Origin: Halorubrum salinarum
GTDB taxonomy: Archaea > Halobacteriota > Halobacteria > Halobacteriales > Haloferacaceae
Assembly (NCBI RefSeq): GCF_013267195.1
Contig: NZ_CP053943.1
Coordinates: forward strand, 1 to 64,000
Direction of reading: 5' to 3'
DNA: 64,000 nucleotides
Part shown: one piece after another, positions 32,243 through 40,398 of the stretch
How positions within the stretch are numbered: the first letter of the stretch is position 1
Layout: each line of letters begins with the position of its first letter
The notes under the pieces: generated by a model
Database searches by the model: none
What the model was told of the DNA's origin: nothing
Seen by the model: the letters and a program-made list of their open reading frames with translations, nothing else
Program-made: the position numbers and the translations under genes

Positions 32243-33955
32243 ATGCCTGATGTTCTCACACTAGCTCTCGTCGGCGTCGTCCCGATCGGCGTCGCGTTCG
32301 TACTGCTCGCTGGGTTCCGGTGGTCCGCCGCTCGCGCAATGGGTGTCGGGTGGCTGCTCGCGGCCGGAATCGGACTCACGTACTGGAGCATGGAGCCCAC
32401 CTGGTTGGTAGCGTCGGCCGTCTACGGCGCGCTGCAGGCCGTCGACATCATCCTCATCGTCTTCGGTGCGATCCTCCTGATGAACTACTTGGAGGGCAGT
32501 GGCGCTATTGCTACGATCAGGTGGTACTTCGGGCAGATCGAAGGAGACCGGCGCATCCAGGTGCTGCTCATCGGTCTCGGATTCATGACCATCATCGAAG
32601 GTGCAGCCGGGTTCGGGACACCGGGAGCACTCGCCGCACCACTGTTCATCGGCCTCGGATTCCCCCCATTGGCCGCTGCGGTGTTCGGGCTCTACTTCAA
32701 CGCCCCGAACCCGCCGTTCGGTGCCGCCGGCACGCCTGTCATCGGCGGCACCGGTGCCGTCATCAACCCAGCGCTGTCCGGGTCGGTGAGTGTATCCGAG
32801 TTCCTCTCGATGGTCTCTGCGTGGACTGGCGTCATCACGGGACTGACGTACGTGTTCTGGGGACTGCTCGGCGTGTTCTTCCTGACGTACTGGTTCGGGA
32901 GCGGTGACGGTGAACGCAGCATTGGAGCCGCCATGCGTAGTACTCTCCCCATCGCGCCGTTCGCGCTCGTACTCGGCGTCGTCACTGGTGGCACACAGCT
33001 GGTAATCGCGTGGTTCGTCGGGCCTGCACTCCCCGATATCGCCGCGGGGTTCGTGGTGCTCGGCATCGGTCTCCTGCTCGCAAACAACGATATCCTCATC
33101 CCTGATGACCAGTGGGATTTCCCCGAGGAATCGACATGGAGCGACACGTGGCTCGGCGGCCTCGATCTTGACGAGGTGTCCCGTGATCAACCCAAACAGG
33201 AGATGTCCGTGCTGTTGGCGTGGACACCGTATCTGCTCGTTGCGCTCGCACTGCTCGTCACGCGGTGGCCGGACCTCACCGTCGCCGGCGTCGCTGTCCT
33301 TGACTGGATCCAGAGTTTCTCCGTCGGTCTCGATTCGATCCTCGGTACTGAACTTGGATACACCCTTCAGTACCTCTATCTTCCCGGAACGATGCCGTTC
33401 ATCCCCATCGCGATTCTCACTGGCTTCCTTCACAAGATGGACACCACACAGATGGGGGCAGCGTGGCGACGGTCGATCCAGCAGATCGCTCCGGCCGCCC
33501 TCACGCTCATTATCGCCGTCTCGATGACGCAGATAATGATTCAGTCGCAGACGAACACCGCCGATCTCCTCGGCATGATGGAGGCCCTCAGCCGCGCGCT
33601 CGCGATGGGCGCCGGCGGTCTACTCCCGCTCATCTCGCCGTGGATCGGCGCTATCGGCTCGTTTATGACGGGGAGCAACACGTCCTCGAACATCCTCTTC
33701 AGCGTACTCCAGTACAACGCCGCCGAGACGGTCGGCGTCTCCCGGGTGATCGCCGTCAGCCTGCAGAACGTCGGCGGCGGCCTCGGAAACATGGTCTCGG
33801 TGTTGAATGTGGCCGCTATCTGTGGTGTCGTTGGAATCACTGGGCGTGAAGGCGACCTCCTGCGGAAAGCGATCATCCCAATGGCGCTGTTCGCCGTATT
33901 CGCCGGCCTGTTCGGGATGCTACTGACGTACGTTCTGGTCCCCGGCCTGTTCTGA
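32243..33955 (+). CDS. lctP: L-lactate permease (LctP/LldP family)
   Basis: 570 residues, about 12-14 membrane segments. Family features: EGAAGFGTPGALAAPLFIGLGFPP (about 112-135), FGAAGTPVIGGTGAVINPALS, and MTGSNTSSNILFSVLQ near the C-terminus (about 474-490). Imports lactate (or glycolate) for the adjacent lut genes. Divergent from lutC, so coregulation from the shared intergenic region is likely. Confidence 0.9.
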   Translation: MPDVLTLALVGVVPIGVAFVLLAGFRWSAARAMGVGWLLAAGIGLTYWSMEPTWLVASAVYGALQAVDIILIVFGAILLMNYLEGSGAIATIRWYFGQIEGDRRIQVLLIGLGFMTIIEGAAGFGTPGALAAPLFIGLGFPPLAAAVFGLYFNAPNPPFGAAGTPVIGGTGAVINPALSGSVSVSEFLSMVSAWTGVITGLTYVFWGLLGVFFLTYWFGSGDGERSIGAAMRSTLPIAPFALVLGVVTGGTQLVIAWFVGPALPDIAAGFVVLGIGLLLANNDILIPDDQWDFPEESTWSDTWLGGLDLDEVSRDQPKQEMSVLLAWTPYLLVALALLVTRWPDLTVAGVAVLDWIQSFSVGLDSILGTELGYTLQYLYLPGTMPFIPIAILTGFLHKMDTTQMGAAWRRSIQQIAPAALTLIIAVSMTQIMIQSQTNTADLLGMMEALSRALAMGAGGLLPLISPWIGAIGSFMTGSNTSSNILFSVLQYNAAETVGVSRVIAVSLQNVGGGLGNMVSVLNVAAICGVVGITGREGDLLRKAIIPMALFAVFAGLFGMLLTYVLVPGLF

Positions 33956-34013
33956 CCCCGGTCGACAACGTACCGGGGCTCCGCTGCTTCCGGTATAGAA
34001 GCGAGATATACGA

Positions 34014-34055
34014 ATAGATCGGCCCGTACTCGCCGGCGCGGTCGTCGTCGTTCAT
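34014..34055 (-). pseudogene. Truncated toxin start (copy 2)
   Basis: MNDDDRAGEYGPIY matches the first 14 residues of the toxin at 23818 (MSDDDRAGEFGPIY) and overlaps antitoxin copy 2 by ATGA. The similarity then stops abruptly at about 34012 and the frame continues into unrelated sequence. It marks the left end of the second duplicated block. Confidence 0.75.
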
Positions 34056-34564
34056 ACGACGAGCTGGTGGCTGGCCTCATCGTAGGCGAGTGCGGCTTGC
34101 GCGACGGCGAGATTCTGCCGCGTCGTGCGCCATGCGGTGAGATCGTCCCAGCCCTCCGTCTCGTCGGCGTCGAGTTGCTGGGCAAGTTCCTCCGGTGACA
34201 CCACGTCGTAGCGGTCCTCGTAGCGCCGGATTTCGGCCTTCATGTCCTGGATGCTGTCGAGCAACTCCGGCCGATCGACTTCTTCACGCAGCTCACGGAT
34301 CCGGGACATCAACACCCGGTCGCTGTTTCGCTTGTACAGCGTCGTTTGGCCGTCCGGTTCCGTCTCGGCGAACCCTGTGTTCACCAGCGTCTTGCAGTGG
34401 CGACGTGCCGTCGGCTCGCTCACGAGGGCGCGGTCGGCGATCTCGGCCGCCGACTGCCCGTCGTGGGTCTGTTCGACGATTTCGTACACCCGCTCGAACG
34501 GTGTCGTGTCGTCTTTCCAGTCCGCCTTGACCTGTTCGTTGACGTCGTCCCACGTCTCGGTCAT
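34052..34564 (-). CDS. HTH antitoxin-like regulator (copy 2)
   Basis: 170 residues, 13 differences from copy 1 at 23.8 kb by direct comparison, all conservative or surface-type (for example EIADRAL for KIGERAL). The winged helix and C-terminal half are intact, so it should still be functional although its toxin partner is cut to 14 codons. It may act on the promoter of copy 1. Confidence 0.7.
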   Translation of the reverse strand: MTETWDDVNEQVKADWKDDTTPFERVYEIVEQTHDGQSAAEIADRALVSEPTARRHCKTLVNTGFAETEPDGQTTLYKRNSDRVLMSRIRELREEVDRPELLDSIQDMKAEIRRYEDRYDVVSPEELAQQLDADETEGWDDLTAWRTTRQNLAVAQAALAYDEASHQLVV

Positions 34565-34920
34565 ACTGGATGCTACGTATTACGTGCGCAAATAGTTTTC
34601 TGAGGAAATTATTCTTTCTCCCCAACGGTTGTGGCTGCGCGCGCAGCGAAGTCCTCGTGAGCACAGCGACGAGGGCACGTGAGACGAGCGAGGCGAGTCT
34701 CACGGAGCGAGCACGGAGCGGAGGGTGGGGCGGTGGGGCTTGGGCCGGTCCGGGGTCCAGCAAAATGAGGGCCGCTGTTCTCCCAACAAATTACCCTGCT
34801 GGCAAATATCGTTTTGAACACCGTGAATACCCGGTAGAAGCGCAACTATTGGTGGGGAAGGAGACTCTGAGAATTCTTTGACGTCCTCCCATTCCTGAAG
34901 GAGTGTGCTTTGGGGAGGTG
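34565..34920. other. Intergenic remnant region
   Basis: 356 nt without a gene. Positions about 34630-34760 repeat sequence found at 36054-36130 (GGCTGCGCGCGCAGCGA and GAGCGAGCACGGAGCGGAGG). Positions 34878-34919 look like a decayed end of an IS200/IS605-family element: TGACGTCCTCCC, hairpin arms around TTCCTGAAGGA, then GGGGAGG. IR-5 follows. Nothing coding seen. Confidence 0.5.
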
Positions 34921-34963
34921 TTAACCAACAAATCCGTGATTTCCCGTTTGTGCTGTTGGTTAA
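34921..34963. repeat. 43-nt inverted repeat IR-5
   Basis: TTAACCAACA at 34921-34930 and TGTTGGTTAA at 34954-34963, with the spacer one base longer than in IR-2. It lies 41 nt after the stop of TFB copy 2; no gene starts on its other side. Confidence 0.85.
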
Positions 34964-35004
34964 AACCACGACAGTGATTCTGAAGTTCGAAGGCCAATAC
35001 CGCC

Positions 35005-35928
35005 CTACTCCACGACAGAAAGCAACGTGTCACGATGATTCCGGACTGTCTCAACCGTCACCCCTGCCGCCGCCGCAGCGGCAGCTTGCGTCAACGGCGC
35101 ATCGTGGGCACACGCCGCCATGTACAGGCAGGCGGCAGCGAATCCCGCTGGATGTACGCCAGTCGTGACGCCGGCGTCGACGGCCTGCGCAGCAAGCGTC
35201 TCCGCCCGACGTCGAACGACGTCGGTACAGCCGAGCTCGGAGGCGAGCCGTGGGACGAACTGTGTCGGACGTACTGGCGGCGTTGGGAGGCCCAGCTCCT
35301 CGTTGAGCACGGTGTAGGCGTTCTCGACACGATCCTGTGGAACCTGTGCCATCGGCGCCACGTCGGCGAGGAGCCACGATTGTCCGTTGCACCGACAGGC
35401 GCCGAAGACGCTCGCGGCGGCCATCGCCTCGATAGACCGACCTTTGAGGAGTCGTTCGTTCTGTGCCGTCCGGAACAGCTGGCACGCCTGGTCACGTACT
35501 GAATCCGCGAGCCCGAGTGCACTCGCGATCCGCCGGATCTCCGTGAGGCCGTGCCCGAGGTTGCGCTCCTGCTTTGATCGCCAGCGTCCCCGGGACTGCT
35601 CGCGACGCATCCGAGCAAGGCGCCGACGCTTCTGGCTCGAGGTATCAGTATCTGTCGCGCCTCGTCCGGTACCGATCACCGTCGATAGTCCGCGGTCGTG
35701 CCGTGCTGGAGTGAGTGGTGCCCCTGTTCGCTTTGCCGTATCGTCGTCGTCGCCGTACCACTCCGGTCCGTGGTCGATCGACTGTTCGTCGATGACGAGT
35801 CCGCAATCTGCACACACCGTTTCGGCTGAATTCGTTCGTACCGGACCCCTACACTCGGGACACGGCTCAGTTGAACCACGCTGGACATCTTCGTCGAACG
35901 CACGCTCGTAGGGTTCACTCGTCGTCAT
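35005..35928 (-). CDS. tfb: Transcription initiation factor TFB (copy 2)
   Basis: 307 residues from ATG 35928. Zinc ribbon Cys23, 26, 39, 42; the B-finger-like RTGAPLTPARHDRGLSTVIG; QKRRRLARMRREQSRGRW before cyclin repeat 1; and VTTGVHPAGFAAACLYMA in repeat 2. Clearly paralogous to copy 1 but much more diverged than the antitoxin copies, so the two TFBs may recognise different promoters. Own palindromic leader; followed by IR-5. Confidence 0.92.
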   Translation of the reverse strand: MTTSEPYERAFDEDVQRGSTEPCPECRGPVRTNSAETVCADCGLVIDEQSIDHGPEWYGDDDDTAKRTGAPLTPARHDRGLSTVIGTGRGATDTDTSSQKRRRLARMRREQSRGRWRSKQERNLGHGLTEIRRIASALGLADSVRDQACQLFRTAQNERLLKGRSIEAMAAASVFGACRCNGQSWLLADVAPMAQVPQDRVENAYTVLNEELGLPTPPVRPTQFVPRLASELGCTDVVRRRAETLAAQAVDAGVTTGVHPAGFAAACLYMAACAHDAPLTQAAAAAAAGVTVETVRNHRDTLLSVVE

Positions 35929-35965
35929 CGGTCTCACCTGATCGAGGTCACGCCAGTTCGGCGCG

Positions 35966-35993
35966 CCCCGCACCCCTCGTGGGGGAAACAAAC
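35966..35993 (-). promoter_or_regulatory. Palindromic leader module (copy 13)
   Basis: Minus strand: GGTTTGTTTCCCCCACG, then AGGGGTGCGGGGCG, 38 nt before the TFB ATG. CCCC/GGGG stem. Confidence 0.6.
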
Positions 35994-36134
35994 CTGGTCG
36001 CGCACCCCTTGCCGCGGTTTGAGGGATAAATCTCAGACCCGATCTCGAGGTCGTGGCTGCGCGCGCAGCGACGGTAGGAGCGAGCACGGAGCGGAGGGTG
36101 GGGCGGCGGGGTCAGGGTCGGTCCGGCACACAGC

Positions 36135-36141
36135 AAAAAAA
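36135..36141 (-). terminator. T-tract after the RPA-like gene (copy 2)
   Basis: Seven T on the minus strand, 18 nt after the RPA copy 2 stop, followed by GCTG as at copy 1. Confidence 0.5.
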
Positions 36142-36159
36142 GAAGGCTGCTCCGACTGG

Positions 36160-37059
36160 CTATGCGTCCCACCACCGGCCGCGCTCCGGGAAGTGGATGA
36201 TGCTCCACCCCGTCACAGCCACCGAGATCCGGCCCTCGTACCAGTTCGTGGCCGCTTCGTGGATGCGCACCGTCTCGCCTTCCTCGATCCACGGCGCGTC
36301 CGATGCTTTCCAGATCGTCACCTTCGTTTGTCCGCTCTCGTCCGCGATCAGCCCGACTTGCTGGATGGCCGGCGAATCACTGTCCCAGAGCGTCTCCACA
36401 CGACCTTCGATCGTGACCGTGCCGCGATCGACGTCCTCCAGAGCGTCGATGGGCACGGTACCCCCCGGGGCCGTCTGTAACTCCTCGAACACCCGCACGA
36501 CCGCACTCGTCATGTCCGTGCCGTCGACGACCGCTTCGGCCAGGCGTCGACTGACCGCCGCACGCGACCAGCCATCCACCCGCGTCGCGAGTCGGTCTGC
36601 CTCCGTGTTCACCGTCGCCAGTTCATCCTGGGAGAGCTCCGCTCGGGGATCATCCCGTTCGGGGTCGGCCATCGGGTCCACGCTCGCGGCACGCTTCTGG
36701 AACTCCCGCCGGCGCTGCTTGCTCCCTTGCGCGACGACCTCCCGCGTGCGCTGCTCCCGACCGTCCTGCGTGCCCAGCTCGGCCTGGGCACTGATGCGCT
36801 CCAGTTCGGCTTCCCGCGCCTGAATGCGCTCCTCCTGTTCGAGGGTGACACCGTGAATCCGGTCCTCGCTCGCGTCCGCGATCCCGTCCGGGTGGTTCGC
36901 ATCCACCTTCGCCTGTGTCTCCTGCTCGACCGTGGCCTCGAACTCCGGCGTCTCGTCGACGACCGGGAAGCCGTCTTCATCGACCGTCTGACCGCCCGCT
37001 TTCTCGAATGCCTGTTCATCGACCGAAACGACCTTTCCGCTAGCGTTGTTACTAGACAT
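36160..37059 (-). CDS. RPA-like single-stranded DNA-binding protein (copy 2)
   Basis: 299 residues from ATG 37059. Same architecture as copy 1: a charged helical N-terminal half (EERIQAREAELERISAQAELG), a helical linker and a C-terminal OB fold (TIEGRVETLWDSD, QVGLIADESGQTKVTIWKAS, EGETVRIHEAATNWYEGRISVAVTGW). The two copies differ most in the middle third. Two RPA paralogues on one element suggests dosage or heteromer formation. Confidence 0.75.
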   Translation of the reverse strand: MSSNNASGKVVSVDEQAFEKAGGQTVDEDGFPVVDETPEFEATVEQETQAKVDANHPDGIADASEDRIHGVTLEQEERIQAREAELERISAQAELGTQDGREQRTREVVAQGSKQRRREFQKRAASVDPMADPERDDPRAELSQDELATVNTEADRLATRVDGWSRAAVSRRLAEAVVDGTDMTSAVVRVFEELQTAPGGTVPIDALEDVDRGTVTIEGRVETLWDSDSPAIQQVGLIADESGQTKVTIWKASDAPWIEEGETVRIHEAATNWYEGRISVAVTGWSIIHFPERGRWWDA

Positions 37060-37086
37060 TGGAATCACTTACAGGGTGATTTCCAC

Positions 37087-37452
37087 GAAGGCGCTCACGC
37101 GCCGACACCGCGATGCTGCTACATCGCGGTTTTCCGACGACAACGACCGACAGAACCATCTGCGCGCTCTCGCTCGCGCCTTCGCGAGCGCCCTACCGGG
37201 CGCGAGCGAGAGCGCGCCTGCATGAGGTGGCCCCAACCAGCACCGCGCGCCGACCCGCCCGGAGCGAGCGACCAGCGGAGAAAGCGTGGGGGGTGAGCAG
37301 CCACGCCGCGCAGCCCCCCGCGCTTTCCCGCTGGCGTCGAGGGCACATGCACTTTAGCCCGGCAGGACCCGCACCTACTGGAGCGGAAGCCCGCCCGGAA
37401 TGGTCGGTCGCGAGCGACGCGGAGGGCGGAACGCGGCGAGCGGTGCGAGCCG
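37087..37452. repeat. GC-rich non-coding repeat B
   Basis: Nearly identical to 26478-26845 (left part of repeat A), again directly upstream of an RPA gene, including the 8-bp stem-loop with TTTT (37108-37133). It diverges after the CGGCAGCG-type segment near 37450. Confidence 0.7.
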
Positions 37453-37581
37453 TTGAGTACCACACCAGCCAGCCGAGAGAAACTACTGCCGGCTCAATAA
37501 ACCGCAGCTGAGTCGTTCGGTCAACTGCCGAATTTCCGGCCAAACAACGCCCAAGAAGAGCAGTACTGGAAGCGCTAGCGG

Positions 37582-37700
37582 CTTGAAAAGCGAGCGACCA
37601 GCGGATCGACATCCACTCCGCGGACACGGAGCGTCCGCTCGCTGGTGTCACGACGACACCACGGCGGCACCTTGCGGGTCTGTGCGCTATTCGTTGGGCC
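37582..37700 (-). ncRNA. Putative TnpB-associated guide (omega) RNA and element right end
   Basis: The sequence overlapping and following the tnpB stop folds into two perfect hairpins, GGTGTC/GACACC (37644-37660) and GCGGAC/GTCCGC (37620-37638), then reaches TTTTCAAG at 37582-37589. Solitary TnpB genes have such a structured RNA at their 3' end, with the guide taken from DNA just beyond the element. The guide would begin near 37581. Boundaries are inferred. Confidence 0.4.
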
Positions 37701-38928
37701 CCACTGCGGCCCCCTCGACGGGGGACCACTGGTGGTCGTCCCACTGGAACCGCACGGGCCGTGCCGTCGGCCTGACCGCGGTGTTCGTCGCCTGTTCGAG
37801 CAGCGTTCGCGACGCGACGAGGTCGGCGTGCCCCTCGAAGCCACACGGACACCGCAGCGTCTCGCGATGCCGGCGGGTCTGCTCGCGCTCCCCGCACTCC
37901 GGACACGTCTGGGACGTCCACGCTTCAGAGAGCGACGCCACCTCGATGCCGTACTCCTCGCAGACGTTCGCGAGTTGATCGAGACACTGCCGATGCGCCC
38001 AGAACGTGCGGGCTTTGAGGTTCGCCTCGACCGACCAGTACTCGCCGAGGACGCCGGTGAGGTCGCCGTGATAGATGGTTTCGACGCCGTCGTCGTGAAG
38101 TCGCTCGACCAGATCACGAAGCAGCGCGTTCACGGCGTGGTCGCGCCGGTGGGACCGCTTCCGGTAGAGCCGCTGGATCCGCGTGCTGGTCTGCTGTCCA
38201 TCCGGCAGCTTGGCTTTGGCGTCGGCGATGCGCTCGGTCGTTTCGCGGAACTGCCGGAACGGCTCTTGGCCGCTGTACCAGTACTGGTCGCCGGCCGTCG
38301 TCGTACACGCCACGAGGACGTTCGCGCCGATATCGAGCGCGGCGGCGTCCGTCCCCGTCGGCGTCGCCTGCTCGTTCTCGGGGACCGTCACCGGCTGGTG
38401 AGCCCGGTACGTCTCGTCGACGTCGTCGTAGGTGAGGTGAAGGCGGCCCTGCTCGCCCTGCCAATGCGGGTCGCCTTGGACCGCAACCTGGAGCCGTTCG
38501 AACCGACTGAAACCGTACTCGTCTTTGAGCTGGCTGCCGATGGGGACCTCCAGCCGGGAGCGCTCGCCCCAGCAGATCGTGTAGGCGTCGTTGCGGATGT
38601 AGGTCCGCAGGTCGCGCCCGTCGGCTTGGTTCCCCCAGTAGCCGGGTGGACTGACCTCCTGGTCGGCCTCCTCGACCGTCTCGAAGAACGACCGCCAAGC
38701 GGCGTCGTTGACGCGGGTTATCTGCTGGGTCGTCGCCGACCCCAACACATCGACGTACTCGTCGTAGTAGTTCTCACAATCCCAGACACTCTCGCCGGCG
38801 AAGAACTGCTGCCGGCGGGCATAGGTCAGCTGGTTCCAGAGGCTCGCTGATGCATCGAGGAGCCGCCGAAGGACGGCCTCGTCTTGTTCTGACTGCGGGA
38901 CGACCTCGAAGGTGTTGGTCCGTCTCAT
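37687..38928 (-). CDS. tnpB: Solitary TnpB-family protein (IS200/IS605 OrfB)
   Basis: 413 residues. RuvC-I Asp199 ([12 protein letters not shown]), RuvC-II region [10 protein letters not shown] (288-290) with Gly where the usual Glu stands (E-D-L), a zinc finger Cys342, 345, 360, 362 and RuvC-III Asp369 (GHADLVAS). TnpB is an RNA-guided nuclease that cuts next to a transposon-adjacent motif. No TnpA is present, so the element is not autonomous. The GDL variant means cutting activity should be tested; haloarchaeal relatives often show it. Its ATG overlaps the stop of the small gene upstream. Confidence 0.85.
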   Translation of the reverse strand: MRRTNTFEVVPQSEQDEAVLRRLLDASASLWNQLTYARRQQFFAGESVWDCENYYDEYVDVLGSATTQQITRVNDAAWRSFFETVEEADQEVSPPGYWGNQADGRDLRTYIRNDAYTICWGERSRLEVPIGSQLKDEYGFSRFERLQVAVQGDPHWQGEQGRLHLTYDDVDETYRAHQPVTVPENEQATPTGTDAAALDIGANVLVACTTTAGDQYWYSGQEPFRQFRETTERIADAKAKLPDGQQTSTRIQRLYRKRSHRRDHAVNALLRDLVERLHDDGVETIYHGDLTGVLGEYWSVEANLKARTFWAHRQCLDQLANVCEEYGIEVASLSEAWTSQTCPECGEREQTRRHRETLRCPCGFEGHADLVASRTLLEQATNTAVRPTARPVRFQWDDHQWSPVEGAAVGPNE

Positions 38929-39101
38929 CGCTCTGACTCACCCCACATTCGCGGCACGTAGCCGAGGTGTTCGACGTCGTCCGCGTAGTCCCGAAGAAGC
39001 CCGATCAGGACGATTTCCGGAACACCGTTTTCGGCCTGTTCGACTAACCACTCCTCCAGTTCGACTTCGGCAGCCTCGATCTCGTTCAGTTCGACCGACA
39101 T
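38925..39101 (-). CDS. 58-residue protein upstream of tnpB
   Basis: ATG 39101 to TGA 38925-38927, which overlaps the tnpB ATG (ATGA). The product ([20 protein letters not shown] ... [24 protein letters not shown]) is helical and acidic. Similar short proteins precede other haloarchaeal genes. Translational coupling to tnpB suggests that the nuclease is expressed from this plasmid operon. Confidence 0.65.
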   Translation of the reverse strand: MSVELNEIEAAEVELEEWLVEQAENGVPEIVLIGLLRDYADDVEHLGYVPRMWGESER

Positions 39102-39104
39102 CGA

Positions 39105-39152
39105 TCATCGCGCCACTTGCTGACGGTACACCTGTCGCTGGTGGTAACACAT
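39105..39152 (-). CDS. 15-codon leader ORF
   Basis: ATG 39152 has a good ribosome-binding site (AGGTGAT, 6 nt away) and sits at the usual distance from a palindromic leader. It encodes MCYHQRQVYRQQVAR and stops 3 nt before the next ATG. It could be a real peptide or an upstream ORF controlling the 58-residue gene and tnpB. Confidence 0.4.
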   Translation of the reverse strand: MCYHQRQVYRQQVAR

Positions 39153-39187
39153 CTCGAATCACCTGTGCTGTGCAGGCACGACCGAAC

Positions 39188-39220
39188 GCGCCTGCACCCT
39201 TCGCAGGCGCTCAAAAACAC
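39188..39220 (-). promoter_or_regulatory. Palindromic leader module (copy 14)
   Basis: Minus strand: GTGTTTTTGAGCGCCTGCG, then AAGGGTGCAGGCGC. GCGCCTGC/GCAGGCGC form a perfect 8-bp stem, 36 nt before the leader ORF. Confidence 0.65.
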
Positions 39221-39349
39221 CACCGCACTACGCAGTCAGAATGAGGTATCGAAGAACCATTGTAACACTTGGCTCGGGGCGATAAGTGCAGGAGAACTAT
39301 TGACTGAGGCAGAAAATAGTTATCAACAGGCAGAACATATTAACAGACA

Positions 39350-39547
39350 ATGGACTCATATCTCAAATTCACTCTCATTGCTTTAGCGAGCATACTGATT
39401 GGGATTCCGTTATGGACAGCCATCTTTGCTCCCGAACAACTGTCCGTCACAATATTCACGGAATTAGGATTCTGGATACCAGCAGTGATTGGAATGGCTC
39501 TTCTGCTGTTCGGATTTTGGGCTGGCCAGCGAATGGACATTACTTAG
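39350..39547 (+). CDS. Small two-TM membrane protein
   Basis: 65 residues with hydrophobic segments about 6-26 and 38-58 and a short charged end (GQRMDIT). A TATA-like box lies about 27 nt upstream (39314-39325), so the transcript is probably leaderless. The gene is clearly AT-richer than its neighbours, as if recently acquired. No family known. Confidence 0.6.
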   Translation: MDSYLKFTLIALASILIGIPLWTAIFAPEQLSVTIFTELGFWIPAVIGMALLLFGFWAGQRMDIT

Positions 39548-40194
39548 TTCTGCATTTCTACTTACCAGCTGATTCGGTGATTTCTACGACGAAAATAACC
39601 ATTTCGTGCGCAATTCTTTGGCACCTTTATCAGAGCCCTCTCAGTCGGGGGGTGAGCAGCCCCGCCGCGCAACCCCGCGCGCTTACCCGCTGGCGCCGAG
39701 GGCACATGCACTTTAGCCCGGAACGGGCGCGGGCGGTGCGGAGAGCGCCCGCACGCCCGGAATGGTCGGTCGCGAGCGACGCGGAGGGCGGCAGCGGCGA
39801 GCGGGGCGGGCCGCTACGTACACACCTGTTCAGCCGGCTACGTCGCTCGGTGAGGCATCTACAGTCCTGGTGGACTCAGAAAGGGCGAGGTCGCCTCGAC
39901 CGTCCCCCGACCCCGCAAGCACCGCAGGCACGAGGCGCGCAGCGGCGGTCGCGGGACGTCGAGCGGCCGAGGGCTTTCATCGATGAGTGGTGAACCGTCT
40001 ATTACGCTGCATTCGTGCGATTTGCTCTGGACCAACACGGTGTTTGCAGGGGCAAAATGCCACTTCGTCTATCCCCAGTCCAATCCAGACCGTAAAATCA
40101 CGAAAACGGTCGATATGACCTTTGTACCCCCAGAATGTACGTGTTACTGAACGATGCGATTAACGTACTCGAATCATAACCGGGTGATGTTCAG
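39548..40194. other. Gene-free stretch containing repeat C
   Basis: 647 nt. The left 100 nt are AT-rich; 39648-39981 is the third copy of the GC-rich repeat; 39990-40194 is mixed, with short AT-rich boxes and no credible frame. The gene that follows starts at 40195 with GTGATG-type sequence before it. Confidence 0.5.
39648..39981. repeat. GC-rich non-coding repeat C
   Basis: Matches 26677-27010 (right part of repeat A), including GGTGGACTCAGAAAGGGCG and CCCGCAAGCACCGCAGGCAC, with scattered substitutions. No RPA gene is adjacent here, so conservation is not due to a coding neighbour. Confidence 0.7.
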
Positions 40195-40398
40195 ATGAGT
40201 GACCTGCTTGATGCCGCCGAGGGCGCTATCGCGCTAGTGTGCGGGGGATTCATTTTCCTCCTGTTCGGGAGCGCTCTGGGTACGACGGGGTTGACCGATC
40301 TCAGCTTCTGGGGGATTGTCTACGTCCTCGTCGGTATCGTTGTCCTCGTAACGGCCGCTGCAGCTGCAGCCGGTGCCGTCATCTCGGAGGTTGTATGA
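40195..40398 (+). CDS. Small two-TM membrane protein
   Basis: 67 residues with two hydrophobic segments (about 12-30, 38-62; LVCGGFIFLLFGSALG and IVYVLVGIVVLVTAAAAAAG). Its stop overlaps the ATG of the membrane HTH protein (ATGA), suggesting that the two proteins form one unit. Confidence 0.65.
   Translation: MSDLLDAAEGAIALVCGGFIFLLFGSALGTTGLTDLSFWGIVYVLVGIVVLVTAAAAAAGAVISEVV

Noticed and set aside
32261-33433. 390-residue minus-strand frame under lctP
   Set aside because: Same type of antisense shadow; the plus-strand permease is unmistakable.
37645-38850. 401-residue plus-strand frame under tnpB
   Set aside because: Antisense shadow with Leu/Val/Arg-rich low-information sequence.
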